Positions 1-9,900 of a DNA stretch of 64,000 nt are shown piece by piece. The DNA lies in the NCBI GenBank assembly GCA_019090615.1, contig JAHRVQ010000086.1, forward strand, positions 52,891 through 116,890, in the 5' to 3' direction. The translations under genes were made by a program, and so were the position numbers. Each line of letters starts with the position of its first letter. Position 1 is the first letter of the stretch. Below the pieces are notes generated by a model, which saw only the letters and a program-made list of their open reading frames with translations, was not told the DNA's origin and did not search any database. This stretch comes from Pseudomonadales bacterium. GTDB lineage: Bacteria > Pseudomonadota > Gammaproteobacteria > Pseudomonadales > Azotimanducaceae.

Positions 1-2417
1 CCACCAACAAAGACCGTACTAACTATTTTCAGAATGTGCCGACGAATGCAGTGGACCGAATTCTCTGGCTAGAGTCTGACCGAATGGGCAACCTTCTTGG
101 CGCCATTACCCAGGAAAAACTCGATGAACAACGAGGCGTAGTACAAAATGAAAAACGCCAGCGACAAAACAGCCCTTACGGCGCTGGCAGTGAAATCCAG
201 TACCCCAGCATTTACCCTTCTCATCACCCCTACTCCTGGACCACAATCGGTTCAATGGACGATCTTAATGCGGCCACCCTGGAAGACGTCAAACAATGGT
301 TCAAAAAGTATTACGGCCCTAACAACACTGTCATCGCCATTGCTGGTGATGTTGAACCCGCAGCCATATTAGAAAAAGTTAAGCATTATTTTGCTGAAAT
401 TCCACCAGGGCCACCGCTGACCAAACACCAGTCCTGGGTCGCCAAACTTACTGGCACACAAAAACAAATCAGTTATGACCGTGTTTCTGAAACCATGATG
501 ATGAAATCATGGAATATCGAAGGCAATAGCAACATCGATACAACCTATCTCGACCTGGCAGCGGCCATACTCACCAGTGGTAAGACTTCCCGGCTCTATA
601 AACGCCTGGTTTATGATGAGCAATTAGTATCTTCAATATCGGCCTATACAGCCGCCGGAGAAATTGCTGGCACCTGGGAAATAACAGCAATGATTAATCA
701 GGGTGTTGATGAAGCAAAAGTAGATCGAATCATCGATGAAGAATTAGCACTGTTTCTAAAAAAAGGGCCGACCAAAAAAGAGCTGGAACGGGTCAAAATA
801 CAGGCAATTAGTGGCTTTGTTCGGGGCATTGAACGTATTGGAGGTTTTGGCGGAAAATCCGATATTCTTGCCTCCAACTACATCTATACCGGCGACCGCA
901 ACCATTTCAAAAAGGAACTCAAATGGATTAAAGATGCTAGCCGTCAGGCAATTAAGCAGGCGGCCGTTAAATGGCTCTCTGATGGCTTATATCAATTGGA
1001 GATTCGACCTTTTCCTGACAACCAGGCAAGCAATGCCAAAGTAGACCGCACTCAAATGCCCACACTAGGGCCAGCACCTGATTCAACTTTTGACCAATTC
1101 GAAAAAGCAACGCTAAAAAATGGCATGCAGGTTATAGTTGCAACCCGCAACGCAATCCCCGTTATACGAGTACAGCTTTCTATTGACGCAGGCTACGCAA
1201 GTGATCAATTTTCAACGGCCGGTGTCGCCAAATTGGCAATGAATATGTTGGACGAAGGAACCAATAATCGAACCTCACTGGAAATCAACGAAGCGCTTAT
1301 CTTATTAGGTGCAAGCGTTAGTAGTGGCTCCAATCTCGACACCTCAGTGGTATCGCTATCGACCCTGACAACCACGCTGGATGATTCGTTAGATATTTTT
1401 GCCGACGTTGTTCTGAACCCAGCCTTTCCTGAAAAAGAACTCACTCGACTGAAATTACAACAACTCAACGCAATCAAACGCGAGCAGCTCAATCCACAAT
1501 CCATGGCACTCCGCGTATTCCCAAAATTAATCTATGGCGCAGGCCACGCCTATGCCAACCCCTATTCAGGTAGCGGCAATATAAAATCGGTTAATAGCAT
1601 AAACGCTGACCACTTAAAATCTTTCCATGACACCTGGTTCAAACCAGATCATGCCACGATGATTGTTGTTGGTGACATTACCATGGGTGAAGTATTACCG
1701 AAACTTGAAGCGCATTTTTCAAATTGGCAGGCGGCTGATATCCCAGAAAAAAATATTAGCACTGTAAGTTTAAACTCAGGTATTGCGCTGTATTTAATTG
1801 ACCGACCTGACTCACCACAATCTGTTTTGTTAGCCGGCCACGTTGCAACACCCAAAGCCAACCCTGATGAAATAGCAACCATTGCTATGAACGATGTCCT
1901 TGGCGGCATGTCAACTTCACGTATCAATATGAATTTACGCGAAGACAAACATTGGAGTTATGGTGCAGGCAGTGGCTTAAACAGCGCCAGAGGACAACGG
2001 TTTTTTTATGTGCTTACCAGCGTGCAATCGGACAAGACCAAAGAGTCTATAGAAGAAATCATGCAGGAACTGAATCAATATATTACCAACCGGCCGATTA
2101 CTGCTGAAGAATTAAGTAAATCAAAAAAGGGTAACACACTGACCTTACCAGGACGCTGGGAAACAGCGAGTTCAGTATTGGGCTCCATTTCACAAATTGT
2201 TCAATATGACCTTGAAGATGACTATTTTGATACCTATGCCAGACAAATCAATCAATTATCTACCGATACTGTAGCCGCAGTGGCAAAACGAATAATTCAT
2301 CCCGAATCCCTGGTATGGATTATTGTTGGCGATCGAAAAGTCATCGAACCAGAACTCAATAAGCTGGGCTTCGGCAAAGTAATGGTGATTGATAGCGAAG
2401 GCAATCCACAGAACTAA
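1..2417 (+). CDS. M16 family zinc-peptidase-like protein, 5' end missing
   Basis: Peptidase of the pitrilysin/insulinase (M16) family, probably periplasmic. The reading frame is open to the left edge: codons from base 3 give TNKDRTNYFQNVPTNA, which aligns with the family consensus just after the catalytic HxxEH helix, so the true start and that zinc motif lie outside the window. An internal GTG at 36 is not the start. The segment VVQNEKRQ should carry the distal zinc-ligand glutamate. After about residue 355 (from base 36) a second homologous half begins (LKNGMQVIV). Its equivalent helix reads GVAKLAMNML and lacks HxxEH, so it is the non-catalytic half normal for two-domain M16 proteins. A 13-bp tandem repeat follows the stop. 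The gene is convergent with the Hsp70-like gene. The family assignment is secure; the substrate is unknown. Confidence 0.9.
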   Translation, partial: TNKDRTNYFQNVPTNAVDRILWLESDRMGNLLGAITQEKLDEQRGVVQNEKRQRQNSPYGAGSEIQYPSIYPSHHPYSWTTIGSMDDLNAATLEDVKQWFKKYYGPNNTVIAIAGDVEPAAILEKVKHYFAEIPPGPPLTKHQSWVAKLTGTQKQISYDRVSETMMMKSWNIEGNSNIDTTYLDLAAAILTSGKTSRLYKRLVYDEQLVSSISAYTAAGEIAGTWEITAMINQGVDEAKVDRIIDEELALFLKKGPTKKELERVKIQAISGFVRGIERIGGFGGKSDILASNYIYTGDRNHFKKELKWIKDASRQAIKQAAVKWLSDGLYQLEIRPFPDNQASNAKVDRTQMPTLGPAPDSTFDQFEKATLKNGMQVIVATRNAIPVIRVQLSIDAGYASDQFSTAGVAKLAMNMLDEGTNNRTSLEINEALILLGASVSSGSNLDTSVVSLSTLTTTLDDSLDIFADVVLNPAFPEKELTRLKLQQLNAIKREQLNPQSMALRVFPKLIYGAGHAYANPYSGSGNIKSVNSINADHLKSFHDTWFKPDHATMIVVGDITMGEVLPKLEAHFSNWQAADIPEKNISTVSLNSGIALYLIDRPDSPQSVLLAGHVATPKANPDEIATIAMNDVLGGMSTSRINMNLREDKHWSYGAGSGLNSARGQRFFYVLTSVQSDKTKESIEEIMQELNQYITNRPITAEELSKSKKGNTLTLPGRWETASSVLGSISQIVQYDLEDDYFDTYARQINQLSTDTVAAVAKRIIHPESLVWIIVGDRKVIEPELNKLGFGKVMVIDSEGNPQN

Positions 2418-2434
2418 CAGATTATTCTATGCGG

Positions 2435-2473
2435 TGCTATGAACACTTGCTATGAACACTTGCTATGAACATC
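2435..2473. repeat. 13-bp tandem repeat, three copies
   Basis: TGCTATGAACACT occurs at 2435-2447 and 2448-2460, and with two end changes at 2461-2473. It lies 17 bp after the stop of the M16 peptidase and before the end of the convergent Hsp70-like gene. The period is not a multiple of three, as expected for non-coding sequence. Confidence 0.9.
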
Positions 2474-2487
2474 TGGCCGGTTATTTT

Positions 2488-4035
2488 TTAGCACCGTAAA
2501 TTATAGTAATTGGCTATCGCCAGGCCTGCTGCAACGCTGGTAAATGGATCGTGTTCAGTAACCTTGCCAGGAAACTTCATCTCAAGCAGGCGTTTCAGGG
2601 CCGTGATCTGGGAAGAACCACCGGTTCTGATAACAATATCTATATCGTTACCTGTAAGCCCAGAACGCGTGAACACCAAAGCCAGAAGTTGATCAATCTC
2701 AGCAAACATTGGCTGCATCATGGCTTCAAAGGCTGATCGAGTAAATTTGATAGCAATATCTAACTCTGGAATATCAAGCAACGTCTCCGCTTGCTCCGAT
2801 AACTCAACCTTAGCCGACTTAATGGCTTGAAAAACCAGATAACTATAATTATGCGTAATCAATTCATCCAGACGCTGAAACTTTTCTGCCGCCGGGCCAC
2901 CCTGATTTATACAATCTGAAATCTTTGATCGATAACGGTTTTGATTGAGCGTATAAGTTACCGCCCAGTTCAACAACTTATCTTCATACTCAGAAAAGGG
3001 AAATTGATTTTCTATTAACTGCCCGTCTTTAACCCGCGACCAAATTTCGCCCTGGCCTAACAGCGGAAATAACAACTGGCGAAATATCAACTGATCGATG
3101 TGATCCCCGCCCAACGCCAGACCTGCTGTGGCCAGCACATCAAATCTGGCACCTTGAAAGGTGACAATACTCAAATCCAGAGTCCCGCCGCCAAAATCAA
3201 AAGTGAGCACATTACCTGACTCTGCCACCGAAACACCTGATTTTGCCACAGGCCTATTTGTTTCAGGCGCAGCATTGTTCCCCTCAGTCGCAGCATTATT
3301 CCTCTCAGCCGCAGCGCCATTCCCATCAGCCGCAGGGCTACCTACTGTCTTCATACTGCTATTTTTTAAAAACTCAGGATAGGTTAAATGCAGATAACTC
3401 AACGTTGCGGCAATGGGTTCAGGATAAAACTCCACCTCATTAAAACCTGCGTGGCCACAGGCTTCACGCAAACGCTCAAGACCCAGGTTATTGCGATTTT
3501 GACCCTGGCCTTCAAACTCTACAGGATGACCAAAATGTGCGCTCAGATGCTGATCTAACAAATCCTGTTGGAGACGCTCGCGAATGTGCACAAGAATCGG
3601 TGTAATCAAAGCCACCAGGCGGAAAGCCTGCTCAAACACCATTAAACGTTGGATAGCAGGATTGCCCAACAACCGTTTTACACCACGAAACAAGCGCCCT
3701 GGCAAACCCCGATCTATATGCGCTGCACCATAGGTATCCTGGCTGGACACCTCCTGACCCGGTGTGGGTAAGCGGCTATCACCGGCCTCAATTAAAAAAT
3801 CTGATTTAGCAATAACTTCTGCTGTCAGTTCGACTATCCGGTCCTGGTTTTCATCAATATATTGATCCACCGCTGGCTGCCCGGTGGCGACCGCTAGATT
3901 CCTGTCTAGGTGAGTAGCAGTAGGCATTAATACTGCCGCAGGGTCCAGCTTCACCAACCTTACTTTTTCACCATCAAACCAGGCCGCAGCCGAATTTGAT
4001 GTACCAAAGTCCACACCAACACCAACACCAATCAT
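2488..4035 (-). CDS. Hsp70-like (DnaK/YegD-type) ATPase
   Basis: Actin-fold ATPase of the Hsp70 superfamily, shorter than DnaK (about 515 residues) and resembling YegD-like proteins without a full substrate-binding domain. The phosphate-1 loop DFGTSNS is at residues 9-15, phosphate 2 is LTFDFGGGTLDLS, and the adenosine region is VIRTGGSSQI. I chose the ATG at 4035; a TTG three codons upstream (4044) is also open. Two in-frame repeat insertions stand out. A GGTGTT repeat at 4012-4029 extends the first beta strand to IGVGVGVDFG. A 21-bp repeat at 3269-3331 encodes an Asn/Ala/Glu-rich loop just before phosphate 2. It lies 194 bp downstream of the TolC-family gene on the same strand and could be co-transcribed. 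Client proteins are unknown. Confidence 0.85.
   Translation of the reverse strand: MIGVGVGVDFGTSNSAAAWFDGEKVRLVKLDPAAVLMPTATHLDRNLAVATGQPAVDQYIDENQDRIVELTAEVIAKSDFLIEAGDSRLPTPGQEVSSQDTYGAAHIDRGLPGRLFRGVKRLLGNPAIQRLMVFEQAFRLVALITPILVHIRERLQQDLLDQHLSAHFGHPVEFEGQGQNRNNLGLERLREACGHAGFNEVEFYPEPIAATLSYLHLTYPEFLKNSSMKTVGSPAADGNGAAAERNNAATEGNNAAPETNRPVAKSGVSVAESGNVLTFDFGGGTLDLSIVTFQGARFDVLATAGLALGGDHIDQLIFRQLLFPLLGQGEIWSRVKDGQLIENQFPFSEYEDKLLNWAVTYTLNQNRYRSKISDCINQGGPAAEKFQRLDELITHNYSYLVFQAIKSAKVELSEQAETLLDIPELDIAIKFTRSAFEAMMQPMFAEIDQLLALVFTRSGLTGNDIDIVIRTGGSSQITALKRLLEMKFPGKVTEHDPFTSVAAGLAIANYYNLRC
3269..3331. repeat. 21-bp in-frame tandem repeat inside the Hsp70-like gene
   Basis: Three consecutive 21-bp units (3269-3289, 3290-3310, 3311-3331), each starting GCAGC and ending in TCAGYC, with a partial unit to the left. 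On the minus strand they encode seven-residue units of the form AAxxxNN. The insert sits in a surface loop between the ATPase sub-domains. Confidence 0.8.
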
Positions 4036-4229
4036 AAAAACCAATTTATTATCATAACCATATTGGCCTATTATGCAAAATCAGCTGAATAATTAGAACA
4101 GAAAAACGCTAGGAATAGTCGCAAGCTACATGTCGCCAGCAGTGGTTATGGGTACCAGATCAATGCCTATAGGCGCTTGCTATGCAATCCTTACTATGCA
4201 GCCCAGACTATTTAGCTCTGAGCACATTT

Positions 4230-5579
4230 TTATTGGGCGCCTCCCAGTTGCAACGTTGGCAGCAACCGGCCAGTGCTGGTAAGAACCCGGTAAGATGCAA
4301 ACATTGCAGTATACTCACCAGTGATTAAAGCCACTTCAGCGCGCAATAACTCATTCTGAATATCCAGCAAATCTAAAAGAGTACGTTTGCCAAGGCTCAA
4401 CTGTTCATTATAAACATCTAGTACTTCTCGAGTAGATTTTACGTGTGCTTTGAGGTATTCCAGGCGCATTAATATGTCATCAAGCTCGTTCCAGACTAGC
4501 GTAATATCTTCTTCTACTGCGCGATTAATGCTCGCCAGGTTTTGTCGCGATACAAATTCAGTAGCCTGCGCTTCATTAATCCGCGCTTTATCAGCACCAC
4601 CTCGATAGAGGTTATAAGTCATCCGAATAACAGCGGTTTCATCATCATTGGCGCCAACGGTACCATCGCCATCGTCATTACGGGTGGCACCCAACTCAAG
4701 GTCAAACCTTGGATGGTAGGCAGCTCGGGCTTGTTTATAGCCAGCCCTGGCTGCTTCAAGCTCTGCTTCAGCCGCTTGCAAACCAGGATTATTTTGCAAC
4801 CCAATTTGGATCGCCTCCGCAAGCGTTGAAGGCAGGCCAGCAACTGAACCGGGTTCAGTCAGGTTATTGGGGTTTTCACCCACAACACGGAAAAACTCGG
4901 CAATGCCATTGCGTGCATCTCGTTGTGAAAGCAATACATTGCCTTTCGACTGTGCCCGCCGACCCTCAGTTTGTACAACATCCACTTTTGTACCCACGCC
5001 ACTTTCAAAGCGCTCACGGATCTTTGAAAGCGTTGCATCGTGTTGGTTTAAGTTTTTTACAGCCAGTCCAACCACAAGGTCACGGCGCAAAACTTCAAGA
5101 TAAACCTGAATCGCCCGCAAACTAATTGCTTCTTCAACATTACTAAGCCGAGCCATTGCCGCATCAGCTAAGGCACTTTGTTGCCTAACAAGACTTTTAG
5201 TGGCAAAACCATCATATAAAAGTTGAGTCAATTTTAGACTTCGATCTTCTCTGGTCAAATATAGCTCATCGACATTCAAAGCCCGAGTGGTGGTATTATT
5301 AGAGCTTTCTCTGCCGGTGGCCAGAATCAGATCAACAGTTGGTAAGTAACCACCTCTTGCCTGTCGGTGAAGCTGTTTAGCCGCATCAACACCGTAACGA
5401 CTGGCAATGATATCCGGATTTGTTTTTAGGGTGGCGTTGATTGTTTCTTCTAGCGATTGTGCACTAACTTGCGGTATCAGCAAGCCAATTAACGAAGCTA
5501 TAAAAGCACCCGATAAAAAACAACCCGAATAGTTAGCCAAAAACTTCTCCTTTAATCCTTTTGTCATTTTCAGATCCAT
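4230..5579 (-). CDS. TolC-family outer-membrane channel protein
   Basis: Outer-membrane efflux or type I secretion channel of the TolC family (two OEP domains). After an N-terminal hydrophobic segment with AxA-like cleavage (PQVSAQ), the protein begins SLEETINATLKTNPDI, the classic OEP start. It then shows the long heptad-rich helices and the motif GVGTKVDVVQTEGR. The second half has AIQIGLQNNPGLQAAEAELEAARAGYKQARAAYHP, and near the end LGKRTLLDLLDIQNEL, typical of type I secretion TolC/AggA-like proteins. Length (about 450) is normal. I chose the ATG at 5579; a TTG at 5588 and an ATG at 5567 are alternatives. No HlyB/HlyD partners are in the window, so the transporter it serves is unknown. 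It follows the CHAT and TIGR03032 genes by 229 bp on the same strand. Confidence 0.92.
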   Translation of the reverse strand: MDLKMTKGLKEKFLANYSGCFLSGAFIASLIGLLIPQVSAQSLEETINATLKTNPDIIASRYGVDAAKQLHRQARGGYLPTVDLILATGRESSNNTTTRALNVDELYLTREDRSLKLTQLLYDGFATKSLVRQQSALADAAMARLSNVEEAISLRAIQVYLEVLRRDLVVGLAVKNLNQHDATLSKIRERFESGVGTKVDVVQTEGRRAQSKGNVLLSQRDARNGIAEFFRVVGENPNNLTEPGSVAGLPSTLAEAIQIGLQNNPGLQAAEAELEAARAGYKQARAAYHPRFDLELGATRNDDGDGTVGANDDETAVIRMTYNLYRGGADKARINEAQATEFVSRQNLASINRAVEEDITLVWNELDDILMRLEYLKAHVKSTREVLDVYNEQLSLGKRTLLDLLDIQNELLRAEVALITGEYTAMFASYRVLTSTGRLLPTLQLGGAQ

Positions 5580-5817
5580 TACTGTCAATCCATTGCTTTC
5601 AATTTTTTACTTTAAACTGCTTATTTTCGACTTATTTTTTTAAATTGTTCTTGTAGATCACTCGTGCAAATTGTCGTTCTAACATGACCAGCTATTAGCA
5701 TACTATATATTTTTATTCCAGATCTTCATATTCCAGCTCTTTGCCCATTTTAGCATCTGCGCCATGCCATTATACGACAGTACCTACCTGCTTATCTGCA
5801 TTCAAATTCAAGCAATT

Positions 5818-6918
5818 TCAATTTTTTATAGCTGACCCATCAATGCTCACCAGATGCCGTATCTGATCGGATTTAAACCCTAATGCCATCGGCCGTTTGA
5901 CCCCTGGCAAGGCCACAACATCATATAATTCCTCAACCACACCCGACAGTCTAAAGCCATGCACGACACTGCCAGTATTGAGATCAATGACCTGTAAACC
6001 ACAACGCGATGCCGCCTGCTTATCCGCCAGGTACTTGTCCAACGGCAGACCCTGAAATGTTTTATTATGCCGCCCAAGGGACATACCAACAATCGCATAG
6101 TCACCCACAAAACATAGCCCGCGAAGAAACCCAGGGCAAAAAGCAACCCGTTCAAACTTACCTGCTCGTATATCAGCATAGCCAAAATAACCACTTCCGG
6201 AATCCAACAGCCAAATTTTATTCCGGTATACCCGCGGAGAATGAGGCATGCATAACCCATCAACAACCACTTCATTGGTTGCCAGATCAAATAATATGCC
6301 CCCTGAATGACGATGTTCGCGCCAGCCTTCCGCCACATCCGATTGACTCACGCTAGTGACATAACGTGGTTTTCCATCCACCATCGCCAGTCCGTTAAGG
6401 TGGCATCTATCCTCTGCCGCAAGTTTTGATATCCACGGAGGTTTCCATAACGGGGTAAAACTATGCGTATCGCTCAATTTTGCAATACAACTGAAAAGTG
6501 TACTGACAAAGATGGGCGTATTATCCGCAGCAAGAGCAATATCATGAATATCAATATCACCGGTGGTATATCCCACCTGAGGCACATAAAGCTTATCAAA
6601 GCCCTCGAACTGTTGACCCTGCTGAAAAGCAGGCGTAAAACGCCACAATTGATAGAGGCTACTCATATACAAATTTTCAGCCGCAGAATCTGCATACAGC
6701 CCCATGCAACGATTAAATGTACGCTCAAAAATAGACAGCCGACCATTATCCTGTACGCCGACAAAAAATAGCTTGCCCGTCTGATAAGTGGTAAAGGCCA
6801 GACTCACTTTCTGCTCTAACAGCCAGCCAGGAAAGTTCCTCGACGCATCGATTTCCAGCTTTGACGGTGCATCACTGGTTGAGCCTGTTGGTTGTGCCGG
6901 GTCATTAGGTAACAACAT
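5818..6918 (-). CDS. TIGR03032 (DUF4915) family protein
   Basis: Conserved family of unknown function, recognised from its opening (NFPGWLLEQKVSLAFTTYQTGKLFFVG) and from beta-propeller-like repeats containing RCMGLYAD, LYMSSLYQLWRF, DIDIHDIA and CHLNGLAMVDGKPRYVTSVSQSD. Family proteins are about 350-370 residues; this one is 366. No signal peptide or membrane helix is seen, so it is probably cytoplasmic unless secreted by another route. Its start lies 6 bp after the stop of the TPR-CHAT gene, so the two are almost certainly co-transcribed and possibly translationally coupled. No catalytic residues can be assigned. Family match is confident; function is unknown. Confidence 0.85.
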   Translation of the reverse strand: MLLPNDPAQPTGSTSDAPSKLEIDASRNFPGWLLEQKVSLAFTTYQTGKLFFVGVQDNGRLSIFERTFNRCMGLYADSAAENLYMSSLYQLWRFTPAFQQGQQFEGFDKLYVPQVGYTTGDIDIHDIALAADNTPIFVSTLFSCIAKLSDTHSFTPLWKPPWISKLAAEDRCHLNGLAMVDGKPRYVTSVSQSDVAEGWREHRHSGGILFDLATNEVVVDGLCMPHSPRVYRNKIWLLDSGSGYFGYADIRAGKFERVAFCPGFLRGLCFVGDYAIVGMSLGRHNKTFQGLPLDKYLADKQAASRCGLQVIDLNTGSVVHGFRLSGVVEELYDVVALPGVKRPMALGFKSDQIRHLVSIDGSAIKN

Positions 6919-6924
6919 AACGAA

Positions 6925-9900
6925 CTACTGGACGTTAAAGCCAGCTGACTCATAACTGCCTACTATCATAAAAGCAGACCAGATATACGGATAACCCCAT
7001 TCAGGTGAATCAATCAGCTCAAGCTGTACCTGTCTCAATGCCTCTCGGGCAGGCGTACCAGCCAGCAACTGCTGATAGAAATCAGTCATCAGAGCCTGTG
7101 TACCGGCATCACTGACTTCCCATAGCGAACTGATAACTTCAGCTACCCCAGCCTCCTGAAACGAACGCCGCAAACCATAGACACCCTCACCTTCATGAAT
7201 TTCACCCAATCCGGTTTCGCAGGCCGAGAGGATTACCAGCCTGGTGCCAGAAAGATTAAGATCCAGTACTTCGAGGGCTGTTAATACGCCGTCATTGGAC
7301 GTCTCAATATCGCCTAAAAACTGGGCATTGGTATTAATCCCGGCAAACGCCAGCCCTGCCCTTAACAAAGGGTTATCACCTGGCGGAGGCACATGAATTT
7401 CAGCGCTACGCTGCGCCTTTAATATACGTTTACGTAAGGTATCATCAGCTTTCAGAAAAAACCCATGGGTGGCAATATGGAGAATTTCAGGCGGTGTAGT
7501 CATTGCGCCTAGAACCTGCTCCTGAGCTTCGGCACCAAAATAATCGGTGCTGGTGGTGTCCTGACGGGAAACTGCATCAACAATAATCCGTCCCTCCTGA
7601 GCCGCGCCTGGCAGGGGTAAAAAACTCAGTCCGCGTAAACCACCGCCCGCACCACGAATCCCCAACTGTAAAGCCGCTGAGCGCTTGCCCTTGGCAACTT
7701 CCATTTCTGCTTGACTAACTACGCCGGTAGAGTCGTAATCGGGACCGGCAAGGATAAGATACTCGCCTTCTGCCAAACGATATTCACTGGGCAACAGATC
7801 TCGGCCTGAAGTAAGAATTTGTAAGTCTGTCGTTTGAATCAAATACTGTTCGTCGGCATCGATCAGGGCATTAAAAGGTAATATATTCAGAATACCATCA
7901 GGAATTAAATAAACGTGCTCTATCCCCTCAAGCAGGTCTGACAAGGGACCCCATACCTCCTCATAAGCCGCAATACCGGTATCAAGCAGATCATCTTCGT
8001 CAGCTTCGTCATCTTGAATGATGGTCCGATATTCTACCACTATCTCATCTATTGCCTCGCGGTCCGTATATTGAATGAACTCATAACTAACATTACCATT
8101 GTGTTTTGTTACTACCGCTGCCAGGAGTTTGTTGTCTCCTGCGCTCTCAAAGGTCATAAAGTCAACCAATGCGGTGCCTTCTGGAATGACTGCCTGCAAT
8201 GAGTCAGCATTGATCCGCGCAATCGACGTTCGAAACCGAACACTGGCACGCCCCAACTCACCCTGAAGTTCATTAACCGTCTGCTCTAGCTCATACAACA
8301 CTTCTGTATGACGCCCCTGAGTTTCAGCGGTAGGACCGGATAAAGTTTTCGCCGCCAAATCTTTTCGAGCAGTCTCGAGTGCAACCGCAAGTGATCTTAG
8401 TTCCGGGTCACGGGTCATTGTGGCAATCTGTTGAATTTCAGACGTCACCTTGAGCAACAATCCTTTGCGTTGCAAACTGGCATTCACTAAACGTTTCGCA
8501 GAGGCCGCGTCACCAATCCGCGCCAACAAAGATAAATAACTATTAAACTCGCCGCGATGCAAACGAATATAACCTTCTCGGGCATTATCGCCTGTGGTCC
8601 ATAACATGGTGTCCAGAAACCGGCTACGACGTATAAAGCCGACTTCTCGTAGTTCTACTGCGGCCTGTAACTGGTTTTTATTCTCCTGCGCCTGAGCGAG
8701 CGCATTCAGCGCCTCAAAAGTATAGGGATGCAACTCGCCTAATTGCTTTTCGGCCAGCGACAGGGCACTTTTAAGCAACGCTTCTGCTTCATCGAGCCGA
8801 CCCTGCTCAATATATATTCCCCCCAGGTCTATCATCGAACGAATGGCATCAATATGGGCTTCACCCAACACCGACTGGCGTAAATTTAATGCCGTTACGA
8901 TCAATTGTTCTGCCTCTACCAGCCGACCCAGTTTTTGATAAACTCGGCCAAGGTTATTAGTGGCTTTAAGGCTATTTTGATGTTTCTCACCAAATAGTGT
9001 CAGCCATTGTTGCTGCACTTCGGTGAATAATTTTGCTGAACGTTCATAATCCTGCATCAGCATATAGAGATAAGCGAGATTGTTTTTAACAGCTATAGTA
9101 TCCGATGATGTTTCACCGCGTACTGTGATCATTTTTGCTAGCGACTTAAGATACAAAGGCTCAGCTTCACGAAAATTACCCTGACTTTCATGGATAAGCC
9201 CCAGATTATTGCGCGTATTGAGCGTATTCGGGTGATCTTCGCCCAAGGTTTGCTCCATCATCGTGAGGGTCTTTTTTATCAGTGGCTCAGCCTTATCGTA
9301 AAATCCGCTTTTTTCATACAAAGTGCCCAGATTATTGCTCGCCACCAGGGCAGAGGGGTGGTTCTCCCCATAAACCTCTACCAGCCCTTCAAGCGCTTCT
9401 GCGAAGCTTGCTTCTGCCTCTAGAAACTTACCTTGCGCCTGATATACCGCGCCAAGTTCTAACAGCAAATTATAGATATTACCTGGTGTGGCGAGCCAAT
9501 GAAGCAAGCCATATTGCAACGTCTCTTGCATAACTAACTGCGCCTTTTCATACTCGCCCAGATTATTTAGCACCCGGCCCAGATAGGATTTGGCAGCATA
9601 GCTAGCCTCGATTTCACCCATTTGCAAGGCGGTATGCACCACCGAGGATAATAGATCCGTACTTTCCTGGTATCGGCCGCTAAGGCGATAAATTTCTGCT
9701 AGTTGGCTCAGTACCCCTAGCACACTGGCATCAACATCCGTCAGGGCCAAATTTTTGCGTTCAATGACTGTATTATAAGTGGTCTCCGCATCTGCTAACT
9801 GACCCAGGGTAAGTTGAAGATCGGCTGATGATTTCAAACAATAAATCGTTTCTGGATGATAAGCACCATAACCACCCGTCAGGGTGTCACATAAGACCGC

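Noticed and set aside
4709..5125. Plus-strand frame antisense to the TolC-family gene
   Set aside because: The TolC-family frame is clearly the coding one; the antisense product has no recognisable motif.
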